A stretch of 35,670 bases of DNA from Saccoglossus kowalevskii (Eukaryota > Hemichordata > Enteropneusta > Harrimaniidae): positions 1 to 35,670 of the forward strand of contig NW_003105621.1 of NCBI RefSeq assembly GCF_000003605.2. The letters are read 5' to 3'. Made by a program: the position numbers and the translations under genes. Of this stretch, positions 22,982-34,823 are shown one piece after another. The notes under the pieces are model-generated. The model saw nothing but the letters and a program-made list of their open reading frames with translations, was not told the DNA's origin and did not search any database. Positions within the stretch are counted from its first letter, which is position 1. Each line of letters opens with the position of its first letter.

Positions 22982-25900
22982 ATGAACCATATCCTTACTG
23001 TGAGTCTTATTATATGTATTGGTTGTAAAAGTATTGATGCTCGGCCAAGGCAAAATGAAAAAGGTGAGCGTCTAATTTCTTGGAATTGTACTTTTGAATG
23101 TATTCAAATAATTGCCGGTGGATAGTAGCGAGATTCACAGTATCAGTGAACTGTAAAATACTTTATTTTAGCTGGAATTAATTTTTGCTGTTTGGTAAAA
23201 CATTTATTTTCATTGAATTTTAATTAGTTGAATAGGAAAACCATAGGGAAAAATATATTTTCACTGATTTATTTAAGTTCAGCGAAAATAGCGAAAAATT
23301 AATCTAAGTGAAAATAGAGTACTTTACAGTATATGTAAACAGATTCTGATTCACAATATTCTGGTAGTTGCTGTTACTTTCAAATTCATACACATTTCTC
23401 CAAGTTTGAGACTTTTTTTCCAATATACTGTATGTTATATTATGCATGGTTCGTAAATCGGAATCAGAAGTCGTTCACGTTGGATTGGCGAAAGCCGTGT
23501 TGTATGCGACCAGTAGTCTGTCACATTGCTGTGTTGTACCAATGCGACCTGTAGTCTGTCACATTGCTGTGTTGTACCAATGCGACTTGTAGTCTGTCAG
23601 ATTGCTGTGTTGTACCAAAGCGACCTGTAGTCTGTCAGATTGCTGTGTTGTACCAATGCGACCTGTAGTCTGTCACATTGCTGTGTTGTACCAATGCGAC
23701 CTGTAGTCTGTCACATTGCTGTGTTGTACCAATGCGACCTGTAGTCTGTCACGTTGCGGTGTTGCGACAAATCAAATTACCATTATGACAAAGTCGATTA
23801 AGAGCCTCCTGTAAATAGACGAACAAAAATTAAGTTACTATCTATTAACATGTTGTGCAATAGCTTAGAATAGGGTGCGATTATAAACAAAGCATCTTTC
23901 TTTTCCTGGAGACTGTATATGTCTACTCCTAGAAAGAAACATTTATAAACTAAATGAATGTTCTTTTCATCGCTGCAGTCAGACGCTCGTCCGCGTTGTA
24001 GGAGTTGTCGCCTAAAATACGCCGGCAGCCGGACCTCAAGTCATTTTTAACTAAACATATAATTCAACTGAGCCTAAATATTGTGCAATGTTTCGTCTAT
24101 CAAGACCCTCTCTGAAGCTATGCTTTTTACACTCTGACACTTCAACGCCACATTGCTTTCCGCCATTACATGGATGTCTGGGACTTACGCAAGCAAATAC
24201 GGAAAACACAAACCCTAACCCGACATTTTTCGAAAATACCGATGAAAAATACTATTGAATGTAAGAATGCATACTCCTCCACTCCATGTGCTTTACATAA
24301 GAACAACCTCTTCATGTGTCACAAAATCGACTCTTACCCGCGGAATTTGTCAGAAATGCAGAAATAACCTCTTGAAAATGTCAAAACATGATTTATTTTT
24401 CATCAATCTATAGAATAATAAATTAGTCAAATTGTTACATATTAGTAGACCGAAGTCTAAGTATACCCCTTAAGAACATATTCTGTTGTTTGGACTGCAT
24501 TGCGCAGAACAAAGAATTTATAATTACTCATTTTCTTTTTCGTTGTGCACGCACATAGTTCTACCAGAGAGTCTAAGTTCCTGGCGATACTTTCGGGTGC
24601 TAGCCCATCACGTTCTGTGTCCCGTTCTCCCCTTTCCTACACGTGAGGGTACGCTAACCTCTTGTTGTGTATGTTCTATTCCGCGTTCCCCCCCCCCACA
24701 GAAACGCGAGGAGATGTCAACCCCTCGTGTTCAGTGTCCCATTCTGCCCTCCCCGTGGCACACGGGAGGGGGCGACCCTCGATATCAGCATTCACGGGTG
24801 AGAAGGCATTATTATCGGACTTTTCGTCCGTACGACTGCCATAACAAATCAACGCTCAATTGATACGCGTATATCAAGCTTACTGGCGTGAAAAATTAAG
24901 AACACGCCCCTACTTAGTTTCCAACAACCACACATCAATTATAGCAGCGGCACGGCGTCATATCCACCTCTAACCGTTTACCACAACCGCAGAACAGAAA
25001 AAGACTGAGGTCAACCAGCAGATAACTTAGCGGTAAACACATTAAATCCAGTAACTCATTTTAAGGCTTGACTCACAAGTAAGAGAGCGGATATGAGAAT
25101 AAATTTGGCACGACGTCTAATTTGATTTGTCAGTGTTACGGGGATATTTGAGGCATGGAGACACGTAAAGTTGGCGTCAGTCTGCAGGCACTAATTACTA
25201 ATGCTGTACGAGACACTCTTTTCCACTTTACTGGTCAATTGTTACCGTTCATTATACTTTAAATACTCAGAAAGTAGTACAATTACAAATATCATAGTTA
25301 AAATTACTTGATGTGCACTGGTGACACCTCACCACGCCACGGCGCATGCGTGATGAGAAGTGTGACGTTTGTTGAATAATTGCCGAATCGCAACAAAACG
25401 AAGTTGTTGGAAATATACTACAACCGGTTATCCCGTTCTAAACGCTCACCATACTGGCTGCAACACAATATTCAACTGCGTAGTTTGTCAGGGTGAATAT
25501 TTGGGAGGTCAAATATTAATAGAATGATGTACCCTGATATCAACGACTCGCAATCAAACTGAGAATAATGTTGCCCGTTACCTTGTGAGCGAACTTGACG
25601 CTACAATGATAGAACTTGGCGTGACACGAGTCGGTAATATTGGCGGTATAAAACATAGTACATGATCCAACAATGCACTAGATTAATTGGAAGGAAGTGT
25701 CGTTGTCTTTAAATTAAAAATTACATAACTTTTCAAAAATTCATTATCACATTCTCGACGGACGAGTGTTTGTTTGCCAAGAACAAACATAAAAGTGCAA
25801 TATCTTCGAAAGTCTGCCCCACCGTGACAATCAAGGCTTTTGTTTTGTACGGACTGGCCCTGTTGCTAAGGAAATGTCAATTATTCAAGACACAACACTG

Positions 25901-28900
25901 TATTAATGGACCATCATTATACGGCGACTTTATAATAACTGTTTACTTAATGCAAAATCAAGGGCCAAACCTAGCGGCGCCTCCGACACCCACTGTGACG
26001 TTCACACCATATGGGCTAAATTAACTATGTAATTGATAAACTCACTGTAATGTTTGACTGTTTACATGTAAAGAAAGGAACAAGGAACATTGACAACGTT
26101 ATTTGTTTTTCAATGACATTGACCGTCAAAAATATCACCGTTCTTGAATCAAAGCATGTAAAAATGTTCACCTCAAAGGACACGACAATTAGTCAAAAAC
26201 CCATCCGACGATGCCTACAAATCAAAGAAGAAAACGAATATTATACACGTTCACGTCCTCAGACTAGTAATACTAATCTGAGTAACGGCTAAACCATTTA
26301 TCTTCGTTGACTAATTACATTGTGCTTCTAGTCTTCGTAAATCAATATGCAAATAAGACTAATTTGATAATCACATAAGCCTCACATTGGCGGCCTTGAG
26401 AGGGCAGCCTTATGTAAATTTGCTATCCACTTACCAACTATTATAGATTATCAGTATGCAAGCATGTCAGTGTAAAATTGCGTAACCTCATGTGACCTCT
26501 GAGTAGCCAATCACAGCAACGACCGAAAAAGTAATGATATTTGAATTGACCCGAGTAGGAATTATAATTATCAGACAGTAATAGGAAATTGTTTTGCATC
26601 TAGTACTTTTCGCCTGATTGCAGTTTTAATGTCAATTATTGTAGATTTTTTGAGTTATTTCATTTGTTATGTAATCATTTTTATTCCGCCGCCGTGGAAT
26701 TGTATGTGCTTTAATATTCAAGACAAAAACAAATGCGTTTGTAAATGTAAAGCAATGTTATATACATGATCCGTATTTCTCTCGTCTTTAAGATCGCTAT
26801 AATTTAGAAGGAAATAAGAAGTATATGAAAACATTACGGAATTGATGAGGTCTATTTGTTTAGCTCTGTAATTACGGAAAGGAAGACATTTATCGTGCTA
26901 TACCTCTTTGCAAATCAGCTAATAAAGTGAATTCTATTTTGCACTGTAAATAAAATTACAATGAAAACTGCCGGAGATTCATTAAATGTAAATAGCTTTT
27001 TCTCGGGAAGAAATAAAATGTGAATTTAAATGTTTATAGACCATACATAATTATTTAGGAATGATACATCAAAGGATATTCGACAACTTCCTAGTAATAT
27101 TTTATGATTCAATGAATTATGAATAGCAATGTTATGTTATTTTTGTTTTTGCTATTTTTCAAATGATAATAAAATATTAATATTTTGCAGTAGTTAATAT
27201 TTACACACGCGTATTTATTGGACATGTTAAATTAAAGTTGATTTGTCGGCAAAACAGTGTTTGGAGGCTTTGGGGTGTGATGTAAAATGCGTGATATAAT
27301 AAATGTAACTACTACAGTGTTCACAAGATATCCACATCAGAAATTTCTCACAAAGCTGAACATCACCGTATGTTTCTACTTTGTGGATTTATATGACGAC
27401 TATTTACTGGTGTTAGCAACACAAACTGTATAGTACAGTACGTACTTTCTAGATTGGTTGTGTTTAGGGCGAGCTCAAAGCAGCAATGCATAAATGTAGT
27501 AGTGATTTGATTGGTCGCTAAACGTGACACGTTTCGATTAGTATAACTCGCGTTCACCAGACGTGCATATAGACTCTTGTTTTTTTCAATAAAATAAAAT
27601 ATTATTATACACTCAAATAATATTTTATTCAAAAGAACACCAAAAAACTAACAAGGTACTGTATGAAAATCTAGCGAACGCCGTAATTATATACCATAAG
27701 GTTTCCTTTCAAAGGGAATACGATTACACATCAACAAAGCATTGTGGGTGCTTATCGGAATCCATAAAATAATGCAAGGTTTCTTGATCACATTCTAAGT
27801 CACGTGTAGCAATAAAATTCACACTATTCCCTGGAGATTGAAATACTAAGAGAAAATAAAACTATCCAGATTTGTTGGCAACTTTGAATTTATCAGATTT
27901 TTACGCCATAGGGGGCGTAGTTCCTTTTCTTACGGCGACAACTGCAAAAGGAACAATTCGCGTCTCGTTTTTAGTTTTTCATCCTCGTTCAATAAATTTG
28001 AAACAATTGAATATAACATTCTACCATTTCGCACTTGGAGTATCACGTTTACTGTACATACAGGAAGTAGAGGATTAAGTGGAGGAGTAAGAGGGGAATA
28101 CAAGAGGATCATGCAACTTCAACAATAGCATAATGTGGAGCTAGAATTTTTTCTTCCAAATCTCAGTAAAATTTGACGTTTTTATTATTAATTGTCAGAA
28201 TCAATCTTACCTAATTTTTGAAACACATTTGTTTTGGTGGCATGATATGCTTCCTGTATTCTAACCACTATGATTTCTTTCACTTAATTTCTTTATTTCA
28301 CAGATTCCTGTTCATTTGGTGATCTTGGTTATTCAAGTGGTGAATCGTGGCATCCATACTTACAGCCAATAGGATATCTTTATTGCATCACATGTACATG
28401 CAGAGAGGTACGTTGAGGAGTATGAAGTAAATTCAAAACAATCTCAGACTATAATGCTCTTAAATATCCCAAAACAGCATCAAACATTTTTCTCGTTTCT
28501 CATTTTCAGGGTTTGGTGAACTGTATGAATATTAAGTGTCCTGCGTTGTCATGTCCAAACCCAGTGTCTGTACCAGGTCAATGTTGCAAGCAGTGCAGTG
28601 AAGGTACAGAATGCTTTATATGAACACTAATTTTTACATACTACATTAGGAATAGACGGAAAAATGTACTCTGGAAAATCTTTATACAAAGGGAATATGA
28701 TTACCCATCAGCAAAGCATTGTGGGTGCTTAACATATCTATTGTAACATTGGAATATTCCTAGGAAGATTGACAGCTGTATTTATTTATTTTGACTTTCA
28801 ATAGAGAAAAGCTTACAAGAAGGATAACTGGCTGGCAAAAACAAAGTTATATAGTGTTCGCTTAATATTTAAATTGTCCATAGCAACTAAGTTTTAACCT

Positions 28901-31900
28901 GCATGTTATGTTGTGAGCATCATGTGATGTTATTTCACTTTGATAAAATGGCTACTTCCATTTTAAAATTTTATTTTATAAAGGTTGATAGCAATGACAT
29001 CATAATGAACACTGCCCTCAATAATTTAATGTTGCATTGGATACTGATGATGAGGAGATGATGGTTTGTTTGTGTGTATACAATGTACATTGACATCTGC
29101 TTATGAAATCTTATATTAATTTCGACATACTCCATAACAATCTCAAAAACCTTTTTTTCAGATCTTGGCAGAGTGTCTTTATCAGAAACCCATGGTAGTA
29201 GTTGTCATTACGCAGACAAGGATTATTATCATGGCGAACTGTTCTCAATAGAGGGCGTATTTAACTCTCATCGTGATGACCAATGCGTGCAGTGTAGCTG
29301 CTCGGTGAGTAGACATCTATATAGATCCCTATATATGCAAATTGGATTGGGACTGTCCACACTATGGGAGGGTGGTCTTTATATAAAGGTCAGTCATGAA
29401 CATGGATTTGACTTACTAACTTACTGACTTGGTTGTAAATGTGCACTTATTAGCTGGTTGATATGTAAAAAAAACAATGCATGTTGACATAAACAAAGAC
29501 AAGTATTAGTATCTTATACTGTGCTTTGTATTACCTACCACAGGATTCACGTGTATTTTGTGCATTGCGTAACTGTCCAGTAGTGAACTGTCCACAATCT
29601 GTAATACTGCCAGATTCGTGTTGTCCTGTTTGTCCAGGTGAGTTCAACCAATATTACTACAGACCACATGACAAAATATAAAAACATGCATTATGGCCAT
29701 GAACTACATTGTTACAGTGTAATAGCGGGACTACAGTGTCAGGGATCTCGCCACGCTGGTCGGCCTTGACCGGCACTCTAAATTAGCTGAATATTGAATA
29801 TTATTACTCTGAATAGTGGAATTAATGTGCAATAGCGAGACTATTGTGTAATAGTGGCAGTATTGTGTAATAGCGAGGCTATCGTATAATAGCGAGACTA
29901 TCGTGTAATAGAGAGACTATTGTGTAATAGCGAGACTATTGTGTAATAGTGGAACTATTGTGTATTAGTGGGAGTATTGTGTAATAGCGAGGCTATCGTA
30001 TAATAGCGAGATTATTGTGTAATAGTGGAACTATTGTGTAATAGTGGGAGTATTGCGTAATAGTGGGAGTATTGTGTAATAGTGGGAGTATTGTGTAATA
30101 GCGAGGCTATTATATAATAACGAGACTATAGTGTAATAGCTAGACTATAGTGTAATAGCGAGACTATTGTGTAATAGCGAGACTAATTTGTAATAGTGAG
30201 ACTATTGTGTAATAGTGGAACTATTGTGTAATAGTGGGAGTATTGTGTAATAGCGAGGCTATCGTATAATAGCGAGACTACTGTGTAATAGCGAGACTAT
30301 TGTATAATAGCGAGACTATTGTGTAATAGTGGAACTATTGTGTAATAGTGGGAGTATTTTGTAATAGCGAGGCTATCGTATAATAGCGAGACTATTGTGT
30401 AATAGTGGAACTATTGTGTAATAGTGGGAGTATTGCGTAATAGTGGGAGTATTGTGTAATAGTGGGAGTATTGTGTAATAGCGAGGCTATCATATAATAA
30501 CGAGACTATAGTGTAATAGCTAGACTATAGTGTAATAGCGAGACTATTGTGTAATAGCGAGACTATTGTGTAATAGCGAGACTAATTTGTAATAGTGAGA
30601 CTATTGTATAATAATGGGACTATTGTGTAATAGCAGGACTATTGTGTAATAGGACTATTGTGTGTCTACAGATAAGACGGATCGTTGGGAGTATGACTAC
30701 TATGATACTGACTACAGTGAGGGTGCCACCAATCAGCAAAAAGCAAGAGAACATCTATTTTCTGATGTGCTGAAAGGAGAAGTGATACTATCTGGTCCAA
30801 TCAAAGGTATCGGTGCAGAGGATGCAGAGGAGGAAGAAGATCAAATAGAAGATATGACATCATGGAAAGAACCTGAAGAGACATCTGACGGAAGAGGTAG
30901 GTCAACTACACATTGAGAACAAATTTTTAAGTGACTTATTTTGTAACTCCATTGTATGTTGGGTCAAGGTTGCATGGTAATAAGACTGGCATTATGTTAT
31001 GGCAATATATGTGTATGTATATTTCTATCTTCCCAGAATGCCTTTCTAATGGTCAGATTTATGAGCATGGTAAATCTTGGAATCCTTATTTATTTCCATT
31101 TGGTAAAATGAACTGTATTATATGCACATGCAGGGTAAGTACTGAAACGATACATGCATGATTACCATATTTCCTCTATTAGTAGCGCATACACTTGCAT
31201 AAATTAACAAAAATGTGTCTATAATCAAATTACATTTGAGTGATCAATTATACAATAATTTAATTAATTATACATATTATGAACTATTTAACACCATAAA
31301 TAATGTGTTTCATGTCAACATGTCTGCATCTGTTGAATGCCTGGATTGTTTTAAATGACATCACTGTGCTTTGCATCATGTGATCAATTAATCATGAATT
31401 TGTTCGATTAAGACAAACAAAAGAGCAAACAAAAACAAAAATAGCAACAGATGTGTTAGTAACTACATTAAATATTAATGAAGTCTTTTTTCAGGCAACA
31501 AACTGTCTTTGGTTTTACAACAAATCACCAAAAATGAGAAACAGAGACACTGAGTGTGTGAACAATCAAACATGGATGTTCTACATTGTTGTCATTTTAA
31601 TAACCCAGGTTTAGTTTTTAACATCTGAAAGCTTCAACATTTTTGTAATATAATTAAATTTTTTTTTTTACAGAACACAAAAACGAAATGCGAGAGACTC
31701 ACCTGCCCTGAAGATCATGAACTTGCATGCGATAATCCTGTCAATATTCTAGGACAATGTTGTAAAAGTTGTCCTGGTAAGTTGTGGATGAATAGTTTTA
31801 AAATATGAGATTGTATATACAATTCAGCATGTCATTGGCGTTGAATGGGAGAAAATTAACCTTCTTGAGAGTCAGAGTCAACTTTTATCACCGTTTACAA

Positions 31901-33244
31901 AATTAAAAGTAAACATTTAAAAAAAAAAATTGTGATCAAGACTCATGAAATAGGAAATTATATTTGTTTGGTTCAAAATTAAATTGAAAAAATATACCAA
32001 AAAATTTGCAAAACGTTGCGCACATTTTTGTCAGTAAAACTATGGCATTTAAAGGGTTACCTAATGTTACAAAGAGTTTTAACAAAAGAATAAACAATGT
32101 TATGATCATTATCTTTTCACCAGGTGACTCTGATGGTGCCGTGATGGTTACAGAAGATGATACCTGTTTACTGGATAGAGAAACACTGTTAATATACGAG
32201 TATAGACGCAACTCAGCAGAAAATATGGAACATACCGGCATACAGCAATATGCAATAGATAACTTAAAAGAAAAGATTACTGAACTACATAAATGGCAAA
32301 TAGAAGGAGGTAGGTGTACTTTCTGTATGGTAATAGGGCAAAGGAAAGGTCAAATCAAATAATGAACTCTGTATTATCTTCAAGATGATATCACATGACC
32401 AATGACTCACATCGTCTTTCATATCGCAGGTGAAATGAGAAATTTTGAAATACTGAAACTATCAGTTGAAGATTTTGTTCAGTTACGAGAACAAGACACC
32501 CAAGGAAGATTTGAACTGACAGGCGCTAGCACAGAACGTGAGTGAAAATTTTGTTCATTTAAACAACCATCTCATTTGATTAAATATGCTTTTAGGTTAC
32601 AAAATGGAAATCAATAAAGAACACATTGCACAGACAATAGAGATTTATTTTAACTGAAAAATTAGAGAAAGTTGCTCGGATCGATAAATATATGAAGATG
32701 ATAGTATGTAATCATAGTGTAATTAAAATAACCAGTGCAATGTAGTTTCAAATGATGGCCCTTTTTCAGTAGAATAGAATATCTATGATCTCTCACTTGA
32801 TTCAGATACAAGAAAACCATTGGTCAAAACATCTGGTTATATTGTCCATTTACTAAGGACTATGATTACCAACTACGCCTTCTCCATATATTATATTTCT
32901 ACCGAACCATAGTAGAGTTCATGACATCGAACAAGTTATTTTATATTTTATTATCCAGTACTATGACATTTGTATTATCATTGAATAACAATGTAACAAC
33001 TGTTTAAATACATTTTTAAAATTACCAAATGTTGTGTTTTGCAGATCGTTTGAAGAAACTGAAAAAAAAAGAGAAACAGCTGTATGACAATTGTAGCGAA
33101 GACTGCCATCGTGAAATCACAAAATTATTGAGGACATTGAAACCCAGGGAAATTGAGAAACGGGTCAATCTATGCCAGAATCAGAGAACCTTGAAAGAAG
33201 ATGAAAAGAATAACAGTAGTCCAGAACGCCATAGAGGGCAGTAG
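22982..33244 (+). CDS. Chordin-like secreted BMP-binding protein, three VWC domains
   Basis: Extracellular BMP antagonist of the CHRDL1/CHRDL2 family. The model is join(22982..23063,28304..28407,28510..28603,29162..29304,29544..29637,30672..30896,31037..31134,31674..31776,32124..32309,32430..32537,33045..33244): 1437 nt, 478 aa, with every junction GT-AG and in phase. A signal peptide (MNHILTVSLIICIGCKSIDA) is followed by VWC1 (about 30-91), VWC2 (108-171), an acidic Tyr-rich linker (173-247), VWC3 (249-313) and a C-terminal region with a basic helix (413-423) and Cys329, 429, 433, 456. VWC1 carries the family block SSGESWHPYLQP. Vertebrate CHRDL proteins have the same three-VWC order at about 430-456 aa. 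The chosen Met starts the signal peptide; the in-frame stretch before it is intron plus 5' UTR. Whether it predates the CHRDL1/CHRDL2 split is inferred, not shown. Confidence 0.94.
23497..23764. repeat. 38-bp minisatellite, seven copies
   Basis: The unit TGTGTTGTACCAATGCGACC followed by TGTAGTCTGTCACATTGC repeats at exact 38-bp spacing with very few substitutions, so it is young. It lies in the first coding intron of the chordin-like gene. Confidence 0.95.
24605..24780. repeat. GC-rich imperfect tandem repeat, three copies
   Basis: Three copies of a 53-67 bp block: GTGTCCCGTTCTCCC-like, then a CACGTGAGGG / CGCGAGG / CACGGGAGGG element. The middle copy contains a run of ten or more C. The small inner palindromes could form hairpins. 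Confidence 0.6.
29820..30665. repeat. 20-bp minisatellite with 380-bp higher-order repeat, in an intron
   Basis: About 42 copies of a 20-bp unit (AGCGAGACTATTGTGTAATA and variants with GTGGAAC or GTGGGAG). A block of 19 units is duplicated: TATTGCGTAA at 30051 and 30431, and GCGAGGCTAT at 30101 and 30481, both 380 bp apart. The array occupies most of the intron 29638-30671 of the chordin-like gene and stops about 10 bp before the acceptor TCTACAG. Confidence 0.95.
30672..30896 (+). CDS. Chordin-like linker exon (acidic, tyrosine-rich)
   Basis: A 225-nt phase 1-1 exon encoding residues 173-247 between VWC2 and VWC3. It opens with a Tyr/Asp cluster (WEYDYYDTDYSEG), the kind of acidic tyrosine patch that is often sulfated in secreted proteins, and carries an acidic run (EDAEEEEDQIED). 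It has no cysteine, so it is probably flexible. Its acceptor has a poor pyrimidine tract because the 20-bp minisatellite reaches almost to it. Confidence 0.88.
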
Positions 33245-33325
33245 TCCAAAACACCACACAGGGCAACAACAGTCCAGAACACCACAGAGAGTAGCAGTCC
33301 AGAACACCACAGAGGGCAGTGTTGC
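33208..33325. repeat. 25-bp imperfect repeat covering the chordin-like stop codon
   Basis: Four to five copies of GTCCAGAACACCACAGAGGG plus CAGCA, with small deletions. The first copy is coding: it encodes the last residues (SSPERHRGQ) and supplies the TAG at 33242-33244. The rest lies in the 3' UTR. Confidence 0.85.
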
Positions 33326-33729
33326 AAGTTAATAACGTGACAGGAGTTTCTTAAATTAAGCTCGCACCCATTTTCATTATTTAAACATTTTATTACGCAC
33401 TACTCAAGAATAGCCAGAATTGAAGTCAGGGTACTCTCAAGACTACACTTGTAGATGAGTAGAATACAGCATATCCTCTATACTACCCTATGAATATAAC
33501 AAATATATATACAAATCACTGTTTTAATGGCTCAAATATGGCACCATTGAACAGAGATTATAATCAACTTATCTCGATTATCTTTTATAGGGGGGAATAG
33601 GGCAAATATTTTTATATAATGTAAATATGAAAATGATATAGTTTTGGATATCTTTGAAGTAATTATATTATTTTTTTCACCATTCAATTAAGAATATCGC
33701 AATTGTATATCATGTATGTTCAAAGATAT

Positions 33730-33735
33730 AATAAA
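33730..33735 (+). terminator. Poly(A) signal of the chordin-like gene
   Basis: AATAAA about 490 nt after the stop codon, followed by a GT-rich stretch (TGGTGAATAATGTTCAACTT). A second AATAAA at 34459-34464 could give a longer 3' UTR that nearly reaches the convergent POLD3 end. Confidence 0.65.
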
Positions 33736-33749
33736 CTGGTGAATAATGT

Positions 33750-34770
33750 TCAACTTGGTATCTAGTCAAAACTACCACTACTTTAAGACCCATGTCATTT
33801 CTCAGATTGGAACTTCAAGGCCCATGTCATAACAGAATTATGTTAATCACTTCTATCGTGTCTATTGTTATGATTATTACGTTCTATTGTTATGATAATT
33901 ACGTTCTATTGTTTATCTAATAGTAAAGGTAGGAAGTGCTGACTTTATGATGGTCTGGGGAGAACTCAAATACACAGATCCACCTACGGTCCTGTCTGGA
34001 AAAGCAGTCCCCATTATTAAGTTGATGCTAGAGTAAAAAAGTGCAGCCTTGAACTTCACAAAGTTATCCACAGCAATTGCCTCAATGCTCAAGGAGTTTA
34101 CTTTGGTGCACTTTGTAAAATATATTATTCTTTATACTACTATTATATGATAAGGCAATTTATGAAATTTGTCTTAAAAATGGGCGTCCTCTCAACTATA
34201 TTGTTCAAGTCCTGAACCAGTAATATTATTATTATATTAATATTATATTATTATAGTAATATAAATAGACTTGCTCTGTTGACTTCGGTGTGATTAATGC
34301 TAGCATTGTGAAAGAATTATGCGATGATCTACAGTAGTCTCAACATCAAATTCTGCTTATACCCCAGTATGAGACCACTGATCAACCTTCCGTTTTTCCA
34401 ATACAGGAAAAGATAGTTCTCCTATATTTTTCTAGTGATTACCAAAATCCTGTGGTTCAATAAAGTTTGAAAATCATTGGTTTTGTTCATACGAGACACA
34501 TGTAAGTCGCCTTGGTAATTTGGCGGCAGCCATCTTTAAATTTCACTCTAAAAAGTATCAAGGTCCATTGTTTGAGCAGGTGTACAAAACTCTGGTATAT
34601 GTTGGATTACGAGTGCATAACTGGTCTACAGGTAAATGAAAAGTGTTCAGCTCAACAAATAGTTTGAATAAGTGATATCAGACTAAAGATTAACAACATC
34701 AACTCTTGGAATTTCATTAGTGGGCTTCTATCAAATAAAGAAATACAATACATGCACTTCTACTGCATAC
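33750..34770. other. Convergent intergenic region between the chordin-like gene and POLD3
   Basis: About 1 kb between two 3' ends. It contains a short 25-bp tandem repeat (TCTATTGTTATGATTATTACGT, about 33858-33915), an alternative plus-strand poly(A) signal at 34459 and an AT microsatellite at about 34222-34264. No coding sequence. Confidence 0.7.
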
Positions 34771-34773
34771 ACA

Positions 34774-34779
34774 TTTATT
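34774..34779 (-). terminator. POLD3: Poly(A) signal of POLD3
   Basis: TTTATT on the plus strand gives AATAAA on the minus strand, 45-50 nt after the POLD3 stop codon. A very short 3' UTR. Confidence 0.65.
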
Positions 34780-34823
34780 GGTAAATAAATCATTGGAGTA
34801 AACATTCTCTTCTCTGTTACAAC

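Larger units (their letters stand above)
23064..28303 (+). other. Large first coding intron of the chordin-like gene
   Basis: A 5240-bp phase-1 intron (AAAG|GTGAGC to TTTCACAG). It holds a 38-bp minisatellite at about 23497-23764 and three GC-rich imperfect copies at about 24605-24780. It also holds one copy (27711-27754) of a 44-bp interspersed repeat. Open frames inside it (24170-24863, 25770-26292, 27363-27632) show no family signature. Its position after the signal-peptide exon would suit regulatory sequence, which I cannot identify. Confidence 0.8.
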
